From contig NZ_LZSG01000004.1 of NCBI RefSeq assembly GCF_001665395.1, positions 1 through 64,000 of the forward strand: a stretch of DNA of 64,000 nucleotides, in the 5' to 3' direction. Below, in pieces: positions 27,378 through 36,440 of the stretch (position 1 is its first letter; each line of letters opens with the position of its first letter). This DNA comes from Mycobacterium sp. 1164966.3. GTDB lineage: Bacteria; Actinomycetota; Actinomycetes; Mycobacteriales; Mycobacteriaceae. The notes under the pieces are model-generated. The model saw nothing but the letters and a program-made list of their open reading frames with translations. It made no database searches and was not told where the DNA came from. The translations under genes were made by a program, and so were the position numbers.

Positions 27378-28277
27378 GTGCAGCGGGTGCGGTTGGAGCG
27401 CGATTGCTCGGTGTTCCGTGCCGTCGGCGCTATCGGGGATGCGTGGTCGTGGATGGTGCTGCGCGAAGTGCTCTTCGAAGGTGTGACTCGTTTTGACGAG
27501 TTCCAATCGCGCCTCGGAATCGCTCGGTCGACGCTGGCCGCCCGGCTCGACCAGCTAGTTGTTTCCCAGGTGCTGGACCGCCATGGCGGTCACTATCTGC
27601 CGACCGAACGCGGCGATGACTTCATCGGTTGCTTGTTGACCGCAATGCACTGGGGCGACCAGTGGTGCGGCAAGACCAAATTGCCACCCGTCCAGGTCAC
27701 TCATCTCGACTGCGGTCGACAGATGCATGCGCAACTGGCCTGCGCGCAGTGCGGGAAGCCGGTGTTGGCGCGCGACGTGGCGTTCGACCGCACACCCGAG
27801 CCCATGCGCCGGCCCGACGGTCTGCTGCGTCGTAACCGGATGCCCGGCCTGGATCTCCTCGAGCGCAACCGGCCATGCTCAATCGCCCGCACGCTGCAAG
27901 TCATCGGTGACTTGTGGAGTGCGCTGATCATCCAGGAGTGTTTCTTTGGGACGCATCGCTTCGACGACTTCCAACGCCGACTCTCGATTTCGTCGAACAT
28001 TCTGTCGCACAGGCTATTTCGACTAGCTGAGCTGGGCGTGCTGGCTCGTTCTGCGACGGCCGGGGCACGCCACACGTACGAACTCACCGCCAAGGGCCTC
28101 GATCTCTATCCAGTGCCGTTGGCCATGCTCATGTGGGGCGACCGCTGGCTAGCCGACGATGATCCCCCGATAATGCTCGACCACAAAGTCTGTGGGCATC
28201 GGTTGCGCGCAGTTGTGTCGTGCTCGCATTGCGGGGTCCCGATTGCGCGGGCCGACTTGGATGTAACCCGCACCTGA
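27378..28277 (+). CDS. Double HxlR-type transcriptional regulator
   Basis: A 299-residue protein with two HxlR winged-helix domains in one chain. The first is at about 8-95 (CSVFRAVGAIGDAWSWMVLR...TRFDEFQSRLGIARSTL) and the second at about 165-255 (CSIARTLQVIGDLWSALII...HRFDDFQRRLSISSNIL). Each is followed by a small CxxC segment (ACAQCG, SCSHCG). HxlR proteins usually work as dimers of a single domain, so this is a built-in pseudo-dimer. It is probably autoregulated through the adjacent 45-bp inverted repeat and controls the divergent crotonase. It is convergent with the gene ending at 28290. Confidence 0.85.
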   Translation: MQRVRLERDCSVFRAVGAIGDAWSWMVLREVLFEGVTRFDEFQSRLGIARSTLAARLDQLVVSQVLDRHGGHYLPTERGDDFIGCLLTAMHWGDQWCGKTKLPPVQVTHLDCGRQMHAQLACAQCGKPVLARDVAFDRTPEPMRRPDGLLRRNRMPGLDLLERNRPCSIARTLQVIGDLWSALIIQECFFGTHRFDDFQRRLSISSNILSHRLFRLAELGVLARSATAGARHTYELTAKGLDLYPVPLAMLMWGDRWLADDDPPIMLDHKVCGHRLRAVVSCSHCGVPIARADLDVTRT

Positions 28278-28289
28278 CGGACTTCGTCC

Positions 28290-28826
28290 TCAGAGCCATC
28301 CGGTGCGGGCCGCGGCAACGGGTTCGGCGGGAGCAGGTGCCAATGTACCGTCCCGCACGCCGTCGAGCATCCTTTTCACGACGGCGACGATCTCCGGGGC
28401 TGTCGCGGCGATTCCGATCTTGTCGGCTTCGCTGACCTCATCGGGATCCACGCCCGCCCGCGTAAGCACGGCCGCCGGGTCGGCCAGTTGACCGGCCAGC
28501 CAGGTGAGCGGATCGGCGGACAGCTCGTCGACGAAGTGTCGGCGTCCGGGTTCCCAACCGTTGAAACGCGGATGGTGATGGGCCCGGTCCAGCGTTCCGG
28601 GAGGGCTCTCCGTTGACCCGAAAAGGTCGACCCGCCACACCGGGCGGCCGAAGGCGATCGGGATGCCGGCGTAGATCGACCCCTGGGGCTCGTCGCGGTC
28701 GATGAGACGGAGTTCGAGCCTGACCCCCCGTTCCGGTGTTTCCTGACCCTCGAGCGGAGCCGGGTCGACGAAATACATGTCCCCGACGACTACGCCGAGG
28801 GTTTCGAATCCGAACGCTGCGAGCAT
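28290..28826 (-). CDS. Conserved hypothetical protein
   Basis: A 178-residue soluble protein, not recognised. It starts MLAAFGFETLGVVVGDMYFV, has a His-rich centre (RAHHHPRFNGWEPGRRHFVDEL), and ends with a helical segment and an Ala/Pro-rich tail. No signal peptide or membrane segment is seen. The ATG at 28826 has AAAGG six bases upstream. It lies 82 bp after an HxlR gene in the same direction and may be its target. Confidence 0.7.
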   Translation of the reverse strand: MLAAFGFETLGVVVGDMYFVDPAPLEGQETPERGVRLELRLIDRDEPQGSIYAGIPIAFGRPVWRVDLFGSTESPPGTLDRAHHHPRFNGWEPGRRHFVDELSADPLTWLAGQLADPAAVLTRAGVDPDEVSEADKIGIAATAPEIVAVVKRMLDGVRDGTLAPAPAEPVAAARTGWL

Positions 28827-28908
28827 TGCGTGCCTTTCTTGTGTCTTTCGAGGGTAGACCTGGGCGACTTGTGCCTCGTGTACCCAGAGCCTTACTCGTC
28901 GACGAGGC

Positions 28909-29403
28909 CTAGCGTTGCGTGCCGGGAAGGTCTGCCCAAGGAGTTCCCCAACCTTGTCGTGCGCCCGGTCCGGGGGCGATCCCGGTGTCGTCGGCGCGAA
29001 GCGGCTCGCCGCAAACGGAACACCTGATCGCGGCCTGGGTGTGCTTTCCACATGATTTGTGGCGGATCAGCATTGGCTCTCCGTCACTCGAAACCCAGCG
29101 ATCTCCCCACGCCATCAAGGCCAGTAGCACGTCCATCAGCTCCTGCCCCTTGTCGGTGAGCCGATATTCGTATCGCTCGGGATCGCGCTGGTACGACGTA
29201 CGCTCAACCACTCCTACGTCGACCAGGGTCTTCAGTCGGTCGGTAAGCACCTTGCGCGAGATGTTCAGGTTGCGCTGGATGTCGTCGAATCTGTGTCGGC
29301 CGAGCCACATGTCACGAATGATCAGCGGCGTCCAGGGCTCACCGATGACATCGAGGCTGCGGGCGATAGAACAGGCCATGGCCGCAAAGGAAGTCCGCTG
29401 CAT
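28909..29403 (-). CDS. HxlR family transcriptional regulator
   Basis: A 164-residue single-domain HxlR protein. It begins MACSIARSLDVIGEPWTPLIIRD, continues RHRFDDIQRNLNISRKVLTDRLKTL, and ends with a CxxC segment (IRCSVCGEPL) as in the double-HxlR protein nearby, to which it is related. The promoter side (29404-29430) has a direct repeat of CGACTATG spaced 14 nt apart, a possible binding site. It probably controls the downstream hypothetical gene. Confidence 0.85.
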   Translation of the reverse strand: MQRTSFAAMACSIARSLDVIGEPWTPLIIRDMWLGRHRFDDIQRNLNISRKVLTDRLKTLVDVGVVERTSYQRDPERYEYRLTDKGQELMDVLLALMAWGDRWVSSDGEPMLIRHKSCGKHTQAAIRCSVCGEPLRADDTGIAPGPGARQGWGTPWADLPGTQR

Positions 29404-29498
29404 AGTCGTTACACCATAGTCGCTTTAGTGAACGGACTTCTGCGGGCTTCGGTCGCTTACCCGCGCTGACGAGATGTGCACGGCGACAACGGAAGCCG

Positions 29499-29903
29499 TC
29501 ATTTTTCGTCGAGAAGGTCGTGCCGAAGCACGCGAACCTTTCCATGTGGCAGACTCGCCACGTATCCGTGGTACTTGCTGTACAGCTCCCAAGCGGTGAC
29601 GTGCTCGTCGTGCGGCACGTCGATTCGGTGGCCGTCGGAGAATTCGACGTGGAGATCGCCGGCGTCGTTCCACAAGGCGCTGGTGCATGTGGTCCCCGAG
29701 ATATCGAACAAGGGACGCTCTTCATCGCGAGTGGCCATCGGGTCGATGGGCACGACTTCGGTGGGGTAGGCGCCGACGGGCGGCAGGGTCAGGCGCATCG
29801 GCACCCTGATCACCAGCTCGTTGTCGTCGTCGAGATTCACCACCAGACCGTCGCGGAACATGATCCGTACGACCGCACAACCTTCGATCCATTGGTGTGT
29901 CAT
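29499..29903 (-). CDS. DUF6188-like small protein
   Basis: A 134-residue protein. It starts MTHQWIEGCAVVRIMFRDGL and has LVIRVPMRLTLP, HVEFSDGHRIDVPHDEHVTAWEL and LPHGKVRVLRHD, a beta-rich family common in actinobacteria with no known function. The ATG at 29903 has AAAGGAG four bases upstream. It is the first of three leftward genes. Confidence 0.75.
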   Translation of the reverse strand: MTHQWIEGCAVVRIMFRDGLVVNLDDDNELVIRVPMRLTLPPVGAYPTEVVPIDPMATRDEERPLFDISGTTCTSALWNDAGDLHVEFSDGHRIDVPHDEHVTAWELYSKYHGYVASLPHGKVRVLRHDLLDEK

Positions 29904-30018
29904 GGTTCTCCTTTCCCGCACCCGGCCGGGCAACGACCGTCGAAGGCTGATGCTTCGCGTGAACCGTGGGCAGCCGATGCGTAATCCACCGCTCTTCCTC
30001 AGGTGCTGCTACGGAGGT

Positions 30019-30108
30019 GAGTTCCTTAACGGAACTCTACTCTTTTCGCGATGGCCGTGAAAGGCACCGGGAGAATACGACGGGCCCGAAATACGGGTTT
30101 CGCGGCCC
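30019..30108. terminator. Two hairpins in the 29.9-30.26 kb gap
   Basis: A perfect 7-bp stem GAGTTCC-TTAAC-GGAACTC (30019-30037) is followed by a T-rich stretch. A longer GGGCCCGAAA...TTTCG-C-GGCCC stem lies at 30080-30108. They may end transcription or bind protein. No gene is seen in this gap other than the tRNA fragment. Confidence 0.4.
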
Positions 30109-30124
30109 TGACCTGCTCAAACTC

Positions 30125-30171
30125 GGTGGAGCTAAGGGATTTGAACCCCTGACCTACTTGATGCGAACGAG
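30125..30171 (-). pseudogene. 3' half of a tRNA-Ala(CGC) gene
   Basis: Read on the minus strand, the stretch gives an anticodon loop TTCGCAT (anticodon CGC), the 3' anticodon strand CAAGT, variable loop AGGTC, T-arm AGGGG-TTCAAAT-CCCTT and the acceptor end TTAGCTCCACC. The 5' anticodon strand is mismatched, and no D-arm or 5' acceptor strand follows, so it is not a working tRNA. A tRNA 3' fragment at the edge of an accessory region is the usual mark of an attachment site. Confidence 0.6.
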
Positions 30172-30264
30172 ACAACAGATTCTGACGTCGGACACTGAGG
30201 TATTACTGCTCTCGGGGGACGGTCCACCCGTGGCGACGGACCATGACGAAACGGAGAGTGGTCA

Positions 30265-30678
30265 GTGAAGCGTGGAGTAGTGCTCGCCATCGGCGGCGCG
30301 GCGATTGCGGTCGCATTTGTGGCAGCTTGTGGCGACTCCGGGAAAATCAAACTTTTGATCGAAAGCCAGGAGCAGAATATCGACCATTCGAACGTTCGTT
30401 GCAGACCTGATGGAGCTGAGTTCGTGATCGGGAGTGCGGAAACGTATGCCCGGCTGAATCAAGGCGACCCTCCCGAGGTGAACTCCTACTTACTCGGCAC
30501 CTTCGACGGCGTCCAGCTCAGTTGGCAGAAGTGGGGGACTACAGAACCGGCTCCGGCGGTCACGAAGGACGGCAAAACGTACAAGATCAGTGGTACAGCG
30601 ACGGGCGCGACGAGGACGATGCAGGAGCAGGGGGTCCATGTCAGCAAGAAGTTCGAGCTGGATGTGACCTGCCCCTAG
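30265..30678 (+). CDS. LpqH-family lipoprotein
   Basis: A 137-residue lipoprotein related to the 19-kDa antigen family. The signal peptide MKRGVVLAIGGAAIAVAFVAAC has lipobox VAAC. The mature domain shows the family pattern GDPPEVNSYLLGTFDGVQLSW, then VTKDGKTYKISGTATG and KKFELDVTCP, with a Cys pair (VRC...VTC). The GTG start at 30265 has a purine-rich RBS (GGAGAG) upstream. It is probably a surface lipoprotein recognised by TLR2, as for the family, but its own role is unknown. Confidence 0.85.
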   Translation: MKRGVVLAIGGAAIAVAFVAACGDSGKIKLLIESQEQNIDHSNVRCRPDGAEFVIGSAETYARLNQGDPPEVNSYLLGTFDGVQLSWQKWGTTEPAPAVTKDGKTYKISGTATGATRTMQEQGVHVSKKFELDVTCP

Positions 30679-30760
30679 TAGCGGCGGCCGACGCGATGTC
30701 GCAAGGCACAGAGCGCTGATGGCTGCGGCCGATGAGGTTGACGCGCTGGGCGACGCGCTG

Positions 30761-31063
30761 TCAGCAGTGCCGATAGGTTCCGTTGATAAAGCACTCGTGG
30801 TAGTGGTCTAACTGGTGGGCGCTGAGCCAGTAGTAGTAGCCGACGGCGACAAGTCCCGCCGCGATCGACATCATTCCCAATGCGATGCCAGCGGTTGCGG
30901 GCTTGTTGCCGTCGGTTTGCGCACGCTTCCGAGCAACCAAACCGGCGATCACCGCCGCGACACCAAAGACCATCCCGATCACCAGCCAGCTAGTGATCAG
31001 CGCGATCGCACCCAGCAGCACCGAAGCGACGCCGACGCTATTGGACGAGACCGGTTGACTCAC
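30761..31063 (-). CDS. DUF4190-like small membrane protein
   Basis: A 100-residue protein with two hydrophobic helices (VASVLLGAIALITSWLVIGM and GIALGMMSIAAGLVAVGYYY) separated by a short basic loop (VARKRAQTDGNKPAT), followed by a short external C-terminus with two Cys. This is the DUF4190 pattern; function unknown. The GTG at 31063 lies 8 nt after a TAGAAT -10, so it is likely leaderless. Confidence 0.7.
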   Translation of the reverse strand: MSQPVSSNSVGVASVLLGAIALITSWLVIGMVFGVAAVIAGLVARKRAQTDGNKPATAGIALGMMSIAAGLVAVGYYYWLSAHQLDHYHECFINGTYRHC

Positions 31064-31071
31064 GCGCACCG

Positions 31072-31077
31072 ATTCTA
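31072..31077 (-). promoter_or_regulatory. -10 element (TAGAAT) of the DUF4190-like gene
   Basis: Five of six matches to TATAAT; it ends 8 nt before the GTG at 31063. Confidence 0.5.
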
Positions 31078-31325
31078 GGCTTCGGCCGCGCGGGAATCTG
31101 ACCCACGCGCAAGTGGCGGCATTGGCGGGCTGGTGTGGAGCACGTCGAAGACGTCGGTGACCGACCGCGACACGTTTCCCCGTCGTCCCGGCTCTGGGGT
31201 GAAGAAACCTCCTCAACAACAACCGTCGCGTGTGCGTGGGCGCATACCCACGACATTCGCTGCGGCAGGACGACGACAGTACGAGTCGAAGGACTCCCCC
31301 GTCGCTGGGCTCATACTGAGACTGT

Positions 31326-31416
31326 CTTTTGAGACGCACTGTTTGAGACGGATTTTCGAGACTCTGCGAACTGGCGGATGGGACCGCCAACCACGCGCTG
31401 ACGGCTGTCTCAAAAG
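31326..31416. repeat. TTTYGAGAC repeat cluster, copy A
   Basis: Three spaced copies of TTTYGAGAC or a close form (31327-31335, 31341-31349, 31354-31362) and an inverted copy GTCTCAAAAG (31407-31416) that pairs with CTTTTGAGAC at 31326-31335. A related cluster lies at 42053-42099. It could be a recombinase or regulator site. No gene is seen between 31078 and 31420. Confidence 0.6.
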
Positions 31417-31420
31417 CGGT

Positions 31421-31830
31421 CTATTTCAAGACAGCGTTCAGTTCCGCTCGGGCCTGGTCGATTTGGTCGCAGGCGTACGCCGCTGTAGCACCCGGGGTCA
31501 TCGTTTCGCCCTGGCGGGCTAACGATTCGTAGGTCCGGTCGCCCAGGACATGGCGCAGGTGGGCGATGAGGTCGTGCATCTCAGGGGAGGTGCTGCGGGT
31601 GAAGGGCGTGTCGGCGAAACCGCAGATGGTCGCGGCAGGTTTATAGCGTCCGAGCCGGTCGAGCACGGTGCCAAGAATTGCCAACGGGGTCAACATGAGT
31701 GAGAAGCTGCCTGAGTCGCAGTGGTTGCGAATCGCCCCTGCGAGGAGCTCGAGCGCGTCTAGAACTTCGCCTTGCGCGGCGGCGACAAGTGAGAGGTTTC
31801 CGGCCAGGTGTGATTCGAGCTGTCGGTTAC
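31421..31830 (-). pseudogene. C-terminal remnant of a cyclase-ATPase protein
   Basis: About 137 codons encode only the tail of a large nucleotidyl-cyclase/AAA-ATPase/TPR protein: TPLAILGTVLDRLGRYKPAA, CGFADTPF, LRHVLGDRTYESLARQGE, AAYACDQIDQARAEL. It has no start codon of its own; on the upstream side it abuts the end of the membrane cyclase gene. The missing N-terminal part may be the fragment at 43195-43544 on the same strand. Confidence 0.6.
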
Positions 31831-31832
31831 GT

Positions 31833-33353
31833 CTAACTCGAAAGCTGGCTCTCCAGGTCGACACCGAAGACCTGCACCTCGGCTGACTTCCCTTTCAGCG
31901 CATGCGATCCCCGGTCGGCGAGTCCGGGTGATCGAGCAGTCAGGGCGTCAACGGATTGCCCGGTGACAAGGATCGTGTCGCCGGTGGTCTTGGTGAGCTG
32001 CTCGACTCGCGCGGCGACGTTGACCGTGTCGCCGATCAAGGTGAACTCCAGCTTGCTGCCGCCTCCGATGGTTCCGGCGATGACCGTACCGGTATTGATG
32101 CCGATGCCGATCCGAAGCTCTAGGCCGAACCGCTCGGTGACGAGACGGTGGATCATCACGGCGGCGTTCAGCGCCGCATCCGCGTGATCGGCAAGGTCGT
32201 TCGGTGCGCCGAAGACTGCCAGTGCGCCGTCGCCAAGGAACTTGTTGACGTGCCCACCGGCGTCCACGACGGCGGGCACCACGATCTCGAACAGCGCGTT
32301 GAGGCGGGCGACGGTGTCCTCGGCGGTATTCGCTTCGGCGTACGGGGTGAAGTCGCGGACGTCGACGAACATGACCGTAACCTCACGGCGCTCGCCGGTG
32401 AAGACATCGTCACCCTGCTCAAGCAAGCGTGCCGCCAAGACCGGGTCGACGTAGGTCCCGAACGCGGCCTGGAGTCGTTGCCGCTCGGCCAAACCCGCCT
32501 GCATCCTGTTGAACGACGCCGCCAGTGCACCGAGGTCATCGTCTTGAACCACCGGCAGACGCCGACTGTAGTCACCAGCGGCAACTCGCTCGGTTCCTTC
32601 GGCGAGGTCGCGAATGGGACGCAGGGACGGTGAAAGCATGGCGACGACCGCGATTGGCACCGCGTAGCATGCCGTCAGCCCAAAGCCGATCGCCAGCGCC
32701 AGAAACGGCACTTCGCGCGCCTCCTTGAACACCGCGGCCAGCATCGCGCTGGCGACAGAAAAAACAAAAATCTCGGCGAGCACCGAAATGTTCGACCAAG
32801 TAACAAAAGTGGGTCGAGCGCGCGGTAGCCCATCTCCGATCGCTGTGTCACCGGCCATCGCAACTCTGGCTGGACGCAACGCCGTCTCTACGTAACTGTG
32901 CATGGACATTAGCGACGAGCTAAGTCCGACCGCGCCGCCAAGAACTCCGTACTGGATCAGCCTAGACTCTCCCGCTCCGGCAATCGCTCCGACAAGCAGG
33001 AAAAGAAGAGCAACGCACGCGGGATTACCGACCAGTGCTCGAACGACCGTTACGCGCGCCCAGGCGTAGGTAGCTTCTAGGGTCATTGCGCTGTGGATCT
33101 CGTGGCCACCAGCCCATCGCTCGATCAGGCGGAACGAGCCGGAGCCCGGTAGAACCAACACGTACACCAACACCAACACGGCGACAACGGTGATGACTAT
33201 CGCTTCGCCGTATTGACCCGACTTCTCGTAGGTAACAACAACCCACGACCACAGGAGGTAGGTGGGCAGAAGCAGCGCAAAGGTGATTCCATAAACCACC
33301 CACGAATACCTCGCCCCGTACCGATCCCACGCCCACTGCCAGATGCGATCCAT
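31833..33353 (-). CDS. Membrane HAMP class III nucleotidyl cyclase, copy 1
   Basis: A 506-residue protein of the Rv1318c-Rv1320c type: about six N-terminal membrane helices, a HAMP linker (RPIRDLAEGTERVAAGDYSRRL, about 245-290) and a cyclase domain (about 320-495). Catalytic residues are complete: metal Asp in FVDVRDFT and GDGALAVFG, substrate Lys in VNKFLGDG, Asp in FTLIGDTVNVAAR with the transition-state Asn and Arg. It should make cAMP from ATP at the membrane. The ATG at 33353 follows TAATCT by 6 nt, indicating a leaderless start. It is one of four related loci here. Confidence 0.92.
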   Translation of the reverse strand: MDRIWQWAWDRYGARYSWVVYGITFALLLPTYLLWSWVVVTYEKSGQYGEAIVITVVAVLVLVYVLVLPGSGSFRLIERWAGGHEIHSAMTLEATYAWARVTVVRALVGNPACVALLFLLVGAIAGAGESRLIQYGVLGGAVGLSSSLMSMHSYVETALRPARVAMAGDTAIGDGLPRARPTFVTWSNISVLAEIFVFSVASAMLAAVFKEAREVPFLALAIGFGLTACYAVPIAVVAMLSPSLRPIRDLAEGTERVAAGDYSRRLPVVQDDDLGALAASFNRMQAGLAERQRLQAAFGTYVDPVLAARLLEQGDDVFTGERREVTVMFVDVRDFTPYAEANTAEDTVARLNALFEIVVPAVVDAGGHVNKFLGDGALAVFGAPNDLADHADAALNAAVMIHRLVTERFGLELRIGIGINTGTVIAGTIGGGSKLEFTLIGDTVNVAARVEQLTKTTGDTILVTGQSVDALTARSPGLADRGSHALKGKSAEVQVFGVDLESQLSS

Positions 33354-33359
33354 GCACGG

Positions 33360-33365
33360 AGATTA
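33360..33365 (-). promoter_or_regulatory. -10 element of cyclase copy 1
   Basis: TAATCT on the minus strand ends exactly 6 nt before the ATG. The same spacing occurs at cyclase copies 2 and 3. Confidence 0.55.
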
Positions 33366-33447
33366 AACGTCGACATCAGAAACTACGTGTGGATATACGG
33401 AAAGCATTGGCGGCAATTCGACCCGCTCGTCGGCATACACTTCCGCA

Positions 33448-34760
33448 ATGTTTTCAGAGACGCGCTATGCGATGAATGGAAACTTGCGCGTCGCCTATCG
33501 CGCGTCGGCTGAGGGTGAGCGCGATATGGTTTTCGTCCCCTACTGGGACACCTGCTGCGAGCACCTAGCCGAGCTGCCATCGATCCAGGGCTGGGTGGAA
33601 GCGATGACGTCGCTCGGTCAGCTGATCTTCTTCGGTCAGCCCGGCACGGGAGCGTCCGATCCCGTCACACTGGGTGAGCTGCCCACCTTGGAGCAATGGG
33701 CCGACAGCATCACGGCGGTGCTAGATGACCTTGGGAGTCGCGAAGCAATTCTCCTTGCGTCCGGCCCCGCGTTCGCGGGGCCGCTGCCCTGTTCGCGGCG
33801 ACTCCCCCGTCTCGCACCACCGCGCTAGTCGTGCTCGAAGGTTACGCAGATGCGAGCGGCACCTCCAACGCTCAAGACGGAACCAAAGCTTTGATGGTCC
33901 GCACGTGGGGCAGCGGGAAGCTCCACGTCTGATCAATCCGGACATGCCGTGGAACGAGGAGATCAGGACGACGTGGGCACGACACGACCGCTTGGCGGCA
34001 AGCCCGCGAACGGTCGCCTTCATGTTCACTCTTATCTCCGACGTCGACGTGCGGGCGGTCCTTCCGATAGTCCGCGCGCCAACCCTCGTCGTCCACCACA
34101 CCGACGACCTCCTTACCCCCGCCCGCGAAGGGCAGGCACATCGCTGATCACATCTCGGGCGCGAAATATGTTGAGCCGCCAGGCCGCAACGCGTATCACT
34201 TCGTCGAACCGTGGCGTGATTCCTTTCGTGAGATCGCCGAGTTTCTCACCGGTGAGCAGGCCGATGTGGCAGATGATCGCGTCCTCGCCACCGTACTTTT
34301 CACCGACATCGTGGATACGACGCGCCGCGCCGCGGAGATGGGAGACTGCGACTGGCATGCTCTGCTCGACGCACACGATGCCATCGTGCGCGTACAACTG
34401 AACCGCTTCCGAGGCCGCGAGGTGAACACATCGGGAGACGGTTTCCTTGCGATGTTCGACGGCCCGCAGCGAGCGATCCGCTGCGCCATGGCAATCCGTG
34501 ACGCGGTGCAGGCGCTCGGCATCCAGGTCCGCGCGGGGTTGCACACCGGAGAGTGCCAGGTGCGCGGCGATGACATCGGAGGGATCGGCGTGCACATCGG
34601 CGCGCGGGTGAGCGCGCTGGCGGGGCCGAACGAGGTGCTCGTGTCAAGCACGCTGCGCGACCTGGTGATCGGGTCACGACTTGAATTTGAGGAACGTGGC
34701 ACGCACCAACTCAAGGGTGTGCCTGGCGAGTGGCGCCTCTTCGCGGTCGCTTCTCCATAG
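33448..34760 (+). pseudogene. Frameshifted LipJ-like hydrolase-cyclase gene
   Basis: An alpha/beta-hydrolase domain followed by a class III cyclase domain, the plan of M. tuberculosis Rv1900c (LipJ). It starts MFSETRYAMNGNLRVAYRAS. The frame shifts near 33780 (into ALFAATPPSRTTALVVLEG), near 33922 (into NPDMPWNEEIRTTWARHDRL) and near 34125 (into ADHISGAKYVEPPGRN). The cyclase part (34266-34760) is open and keeps VLFTDIVDTTRR and NTSGDGFLAMFDGP. Three shifts make the full product impossible; the cyclase domain alone could still be made only if an internal start is used. Confidence 0.8.
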
Positions 34761-35034
34761 CGGCGGGTTTTGGCGGCGGGCGGAACGGTCGTCATCCCCG
34801 CTACGTAGTGTTGTCGACCGCTGCGGCGCCCGGTGCGTGAGCCTTGACCAACTCATTCCCGTCTCGACGCAAGCCTTTGGCGAATTGACCCGCGCCGGTG
34901 GCGATGATCTGCCCCGGCCGCCTTCAGCCGGAACCGGAACTCCCCGGATTTGTCCCCTAAATGCGGGACGACCGCGCCAAGGAAATTACCGCCCGTGCTC
35001 TGACAGCTCGCGGATCGAAAGATCAGCAAAGGCG

Positions 35035-35310
35035 TTATCCGAACAGCTTGCCGAGGACTTCTCCCGCTTCCTGGTCTGCGATCGCCGGGGTGGCCTCGAT
35101 CTGCATGAACTCTGACCACTCGGTCACGAGCTCCAACACCTGCTTGGGGTCCGAGGCCTCCACCACAAGACAGCCCTTGCCGTTCGTGCCGAACCAACGA
35201 CCTACTAACTCGACGCCCTCGGGAGGCTTGCCGCCAGTCTGAAGGAATCTCTTAGCCGCAGACCGCACAGCGGACGGCTCCGATAGATGCCACTGAACCA
35301 GATATTTCAT
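35035..35310 (-). CDS. DUF3303-like small protein
   Basis: A 91-residue single-domain protein: MKYLVQWHLSEPSAVRSAAKR, then GVELVGRWFGTNGKGCLVVE and LVTEWSEFMQIEATPAI. The beta-alpha-beta ferredoxin-like pattern and the MKY(L/M)V start fit DUF3303; function unknown. GGGGGAC lies just upstream of the ATG. Between 34761 and 35034 I see no gene. Confidence 0.75.
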   Translation of the reverse strand: MKYLVQWHLSEPSAVRSAAKRFLQTGGKPPEGVELVGRWFGTNGKGCLVVEASDPKQVLELVTEWSEFMQIEATPAIADQEAGEVLGKLFG

Positions 35311-35627
35311 AGTTGTCCCCCGATTTCATCTCAACTACCCGGTAGATACCGATCGGGCCCAAAGCGTAGCGGAATTGGAAACATCGTGGCTGGGATTGCC
35401 GATACTTAAGGCAATCTTCATATCTTCGGCGCCGAGAAGGGGCTCGAAGGGGTTGGTGCGACCATGGCCAAAGTTTCTCTGCGTGCTGGACGATAGCCAT
35501 AAAGTCCGCAGCCGGATGCTGAAATCTGCCGGTTGCGTTAGCGGTCGCAAAGACTCGCCGAGTCCATGCAAGTGACAAATTCCCTTGCGCCGCGACCCTT
35601 CACCCGCCAGTTGGCGTCGAGCCGTGC
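35311..35627. other. Gene-free stretch
   Basis: About 317 bp between two leftward genes. Short frames on either strand have no family likeness or RBS; I see nothing assignable. Confidence 0.4.
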
Positions 35628-36398
35628 TCAACCGGGTAGCGAGAGTGATGGGCGCCGGGCATGACGGGCGGCCCACGCGGTAGCGGTTATGGTGAACGGC
35701 CCCCGACCCAGACGTTCGCGAGCCACTGATTCGAGACGTGCGCGATTATTGTCATTGAGTTGCTGAACGTAGTCACCAGCGGGACCGACACCGTATGTAT
35801 ACGGCTCCCACCATTCTTCGAAGGTCGGATGCACAACGTCGACCGTAATAGCTTCTTCTTCGACGTCCGGCAGGCCAGCTGTCTCGAATAGTTCAGCCAG
35901 GTGCCCCCTGCGCGCCCCGGCGAGTAGCGTTTCATCCTCAGCTTCAGGGTCGATTACATGAACGGCATCCCAGAACGGCGCCAATGCGCCGGTCGGCCCG
36001 TCCCACACGCATGCCGCGATGACACCGTCACTCCGAGTCACCCGGTCCATCTGTCTGAGGCCGACCACCGGGTCCGTCATAAAGGGCACCACCAATTGCG
36101 CGAGAACGGCGTCGAAAGCGCCAGTCTCATAGGGTAATTCCTCTGCCGTACCTCGACGCACGTCCATGTCTGGGAAGCGTGCACCGATCGCGTTGATGAA
36201 CGGCGGCGAAGGATCGATAGCAGCGACCTCGGCTCCGAGCGACAGCAATTGCGCCGTCAGTGCGCCGGGCCCACAACCAACGTCGAGCACCTTATCGCCC
36301 ACGCCCACCCCGACAAATGCCACAAAGACCTCGGCGAGAGGTTGGGCATATCGGCCCATGAAGCGGGCGTAAGCCTCTGGCGGAACGACAAAACTCAC
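35628..36398 (-). CDS. Class I SAM-dependent methyltransferase
   Basis: A 256-residue methyltransferase. It starts MSFVVPPEAYARFMGRYAQPL, with motif I KVLDVGCGPGALTAQLLSLG, strand-2 acidic AAIDPSPPFI, motif II GAFDAVLAQLVVPFM and a substrate-cap region (FEEWWEPYTYGVGPAGDYVQ). It resembles UbiE/COQ5-like small-molecule methyltransferases. It stands alone in the accessory region; the substrate is unknown. Confidence 0.83.
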   Translation of the reverse strand: MSFVVPPEAYARFMGRYAQPLAEVFVAFVGVGVGDKVLDVGCGPGALTAQLLSLGAEVAAIDPSPPFINAIGARFPDMDVRRGTAEELPYETGAFDAVLAQLVVPFMTDPVVGLRQMDRVTRSDGVIAACVWDGPTGALAPFWDAVHVIDPEAEDETLLAGARRGHLAELFETAGLPDVEEEAITVDVVHPTFEEWWEPYTYGVGPAGDYVQQLNDNNRARLESVARERLGRGPFTITATAWAARHARRPSLSLPG

Positions 36399-36440
36399 CA
36401 GGGAATGCTACGTCGCCAGTGACAGGCCCCGCCGCGCCGC

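Noticed and set aside
30120..30270. Plus-strand peptide GGAKGFEPLT... as a coding region
   Set aside because: It is the well-known false translation of the antisense strand of a tRNA 3' end; the tRNA fragment explains it.
35335..35676. 113-codon minus-strand frame between DUF3303 and the methyltransferase
   Set aside because: No RBS, no recognisable domain, and codon use unlike the neighbours.
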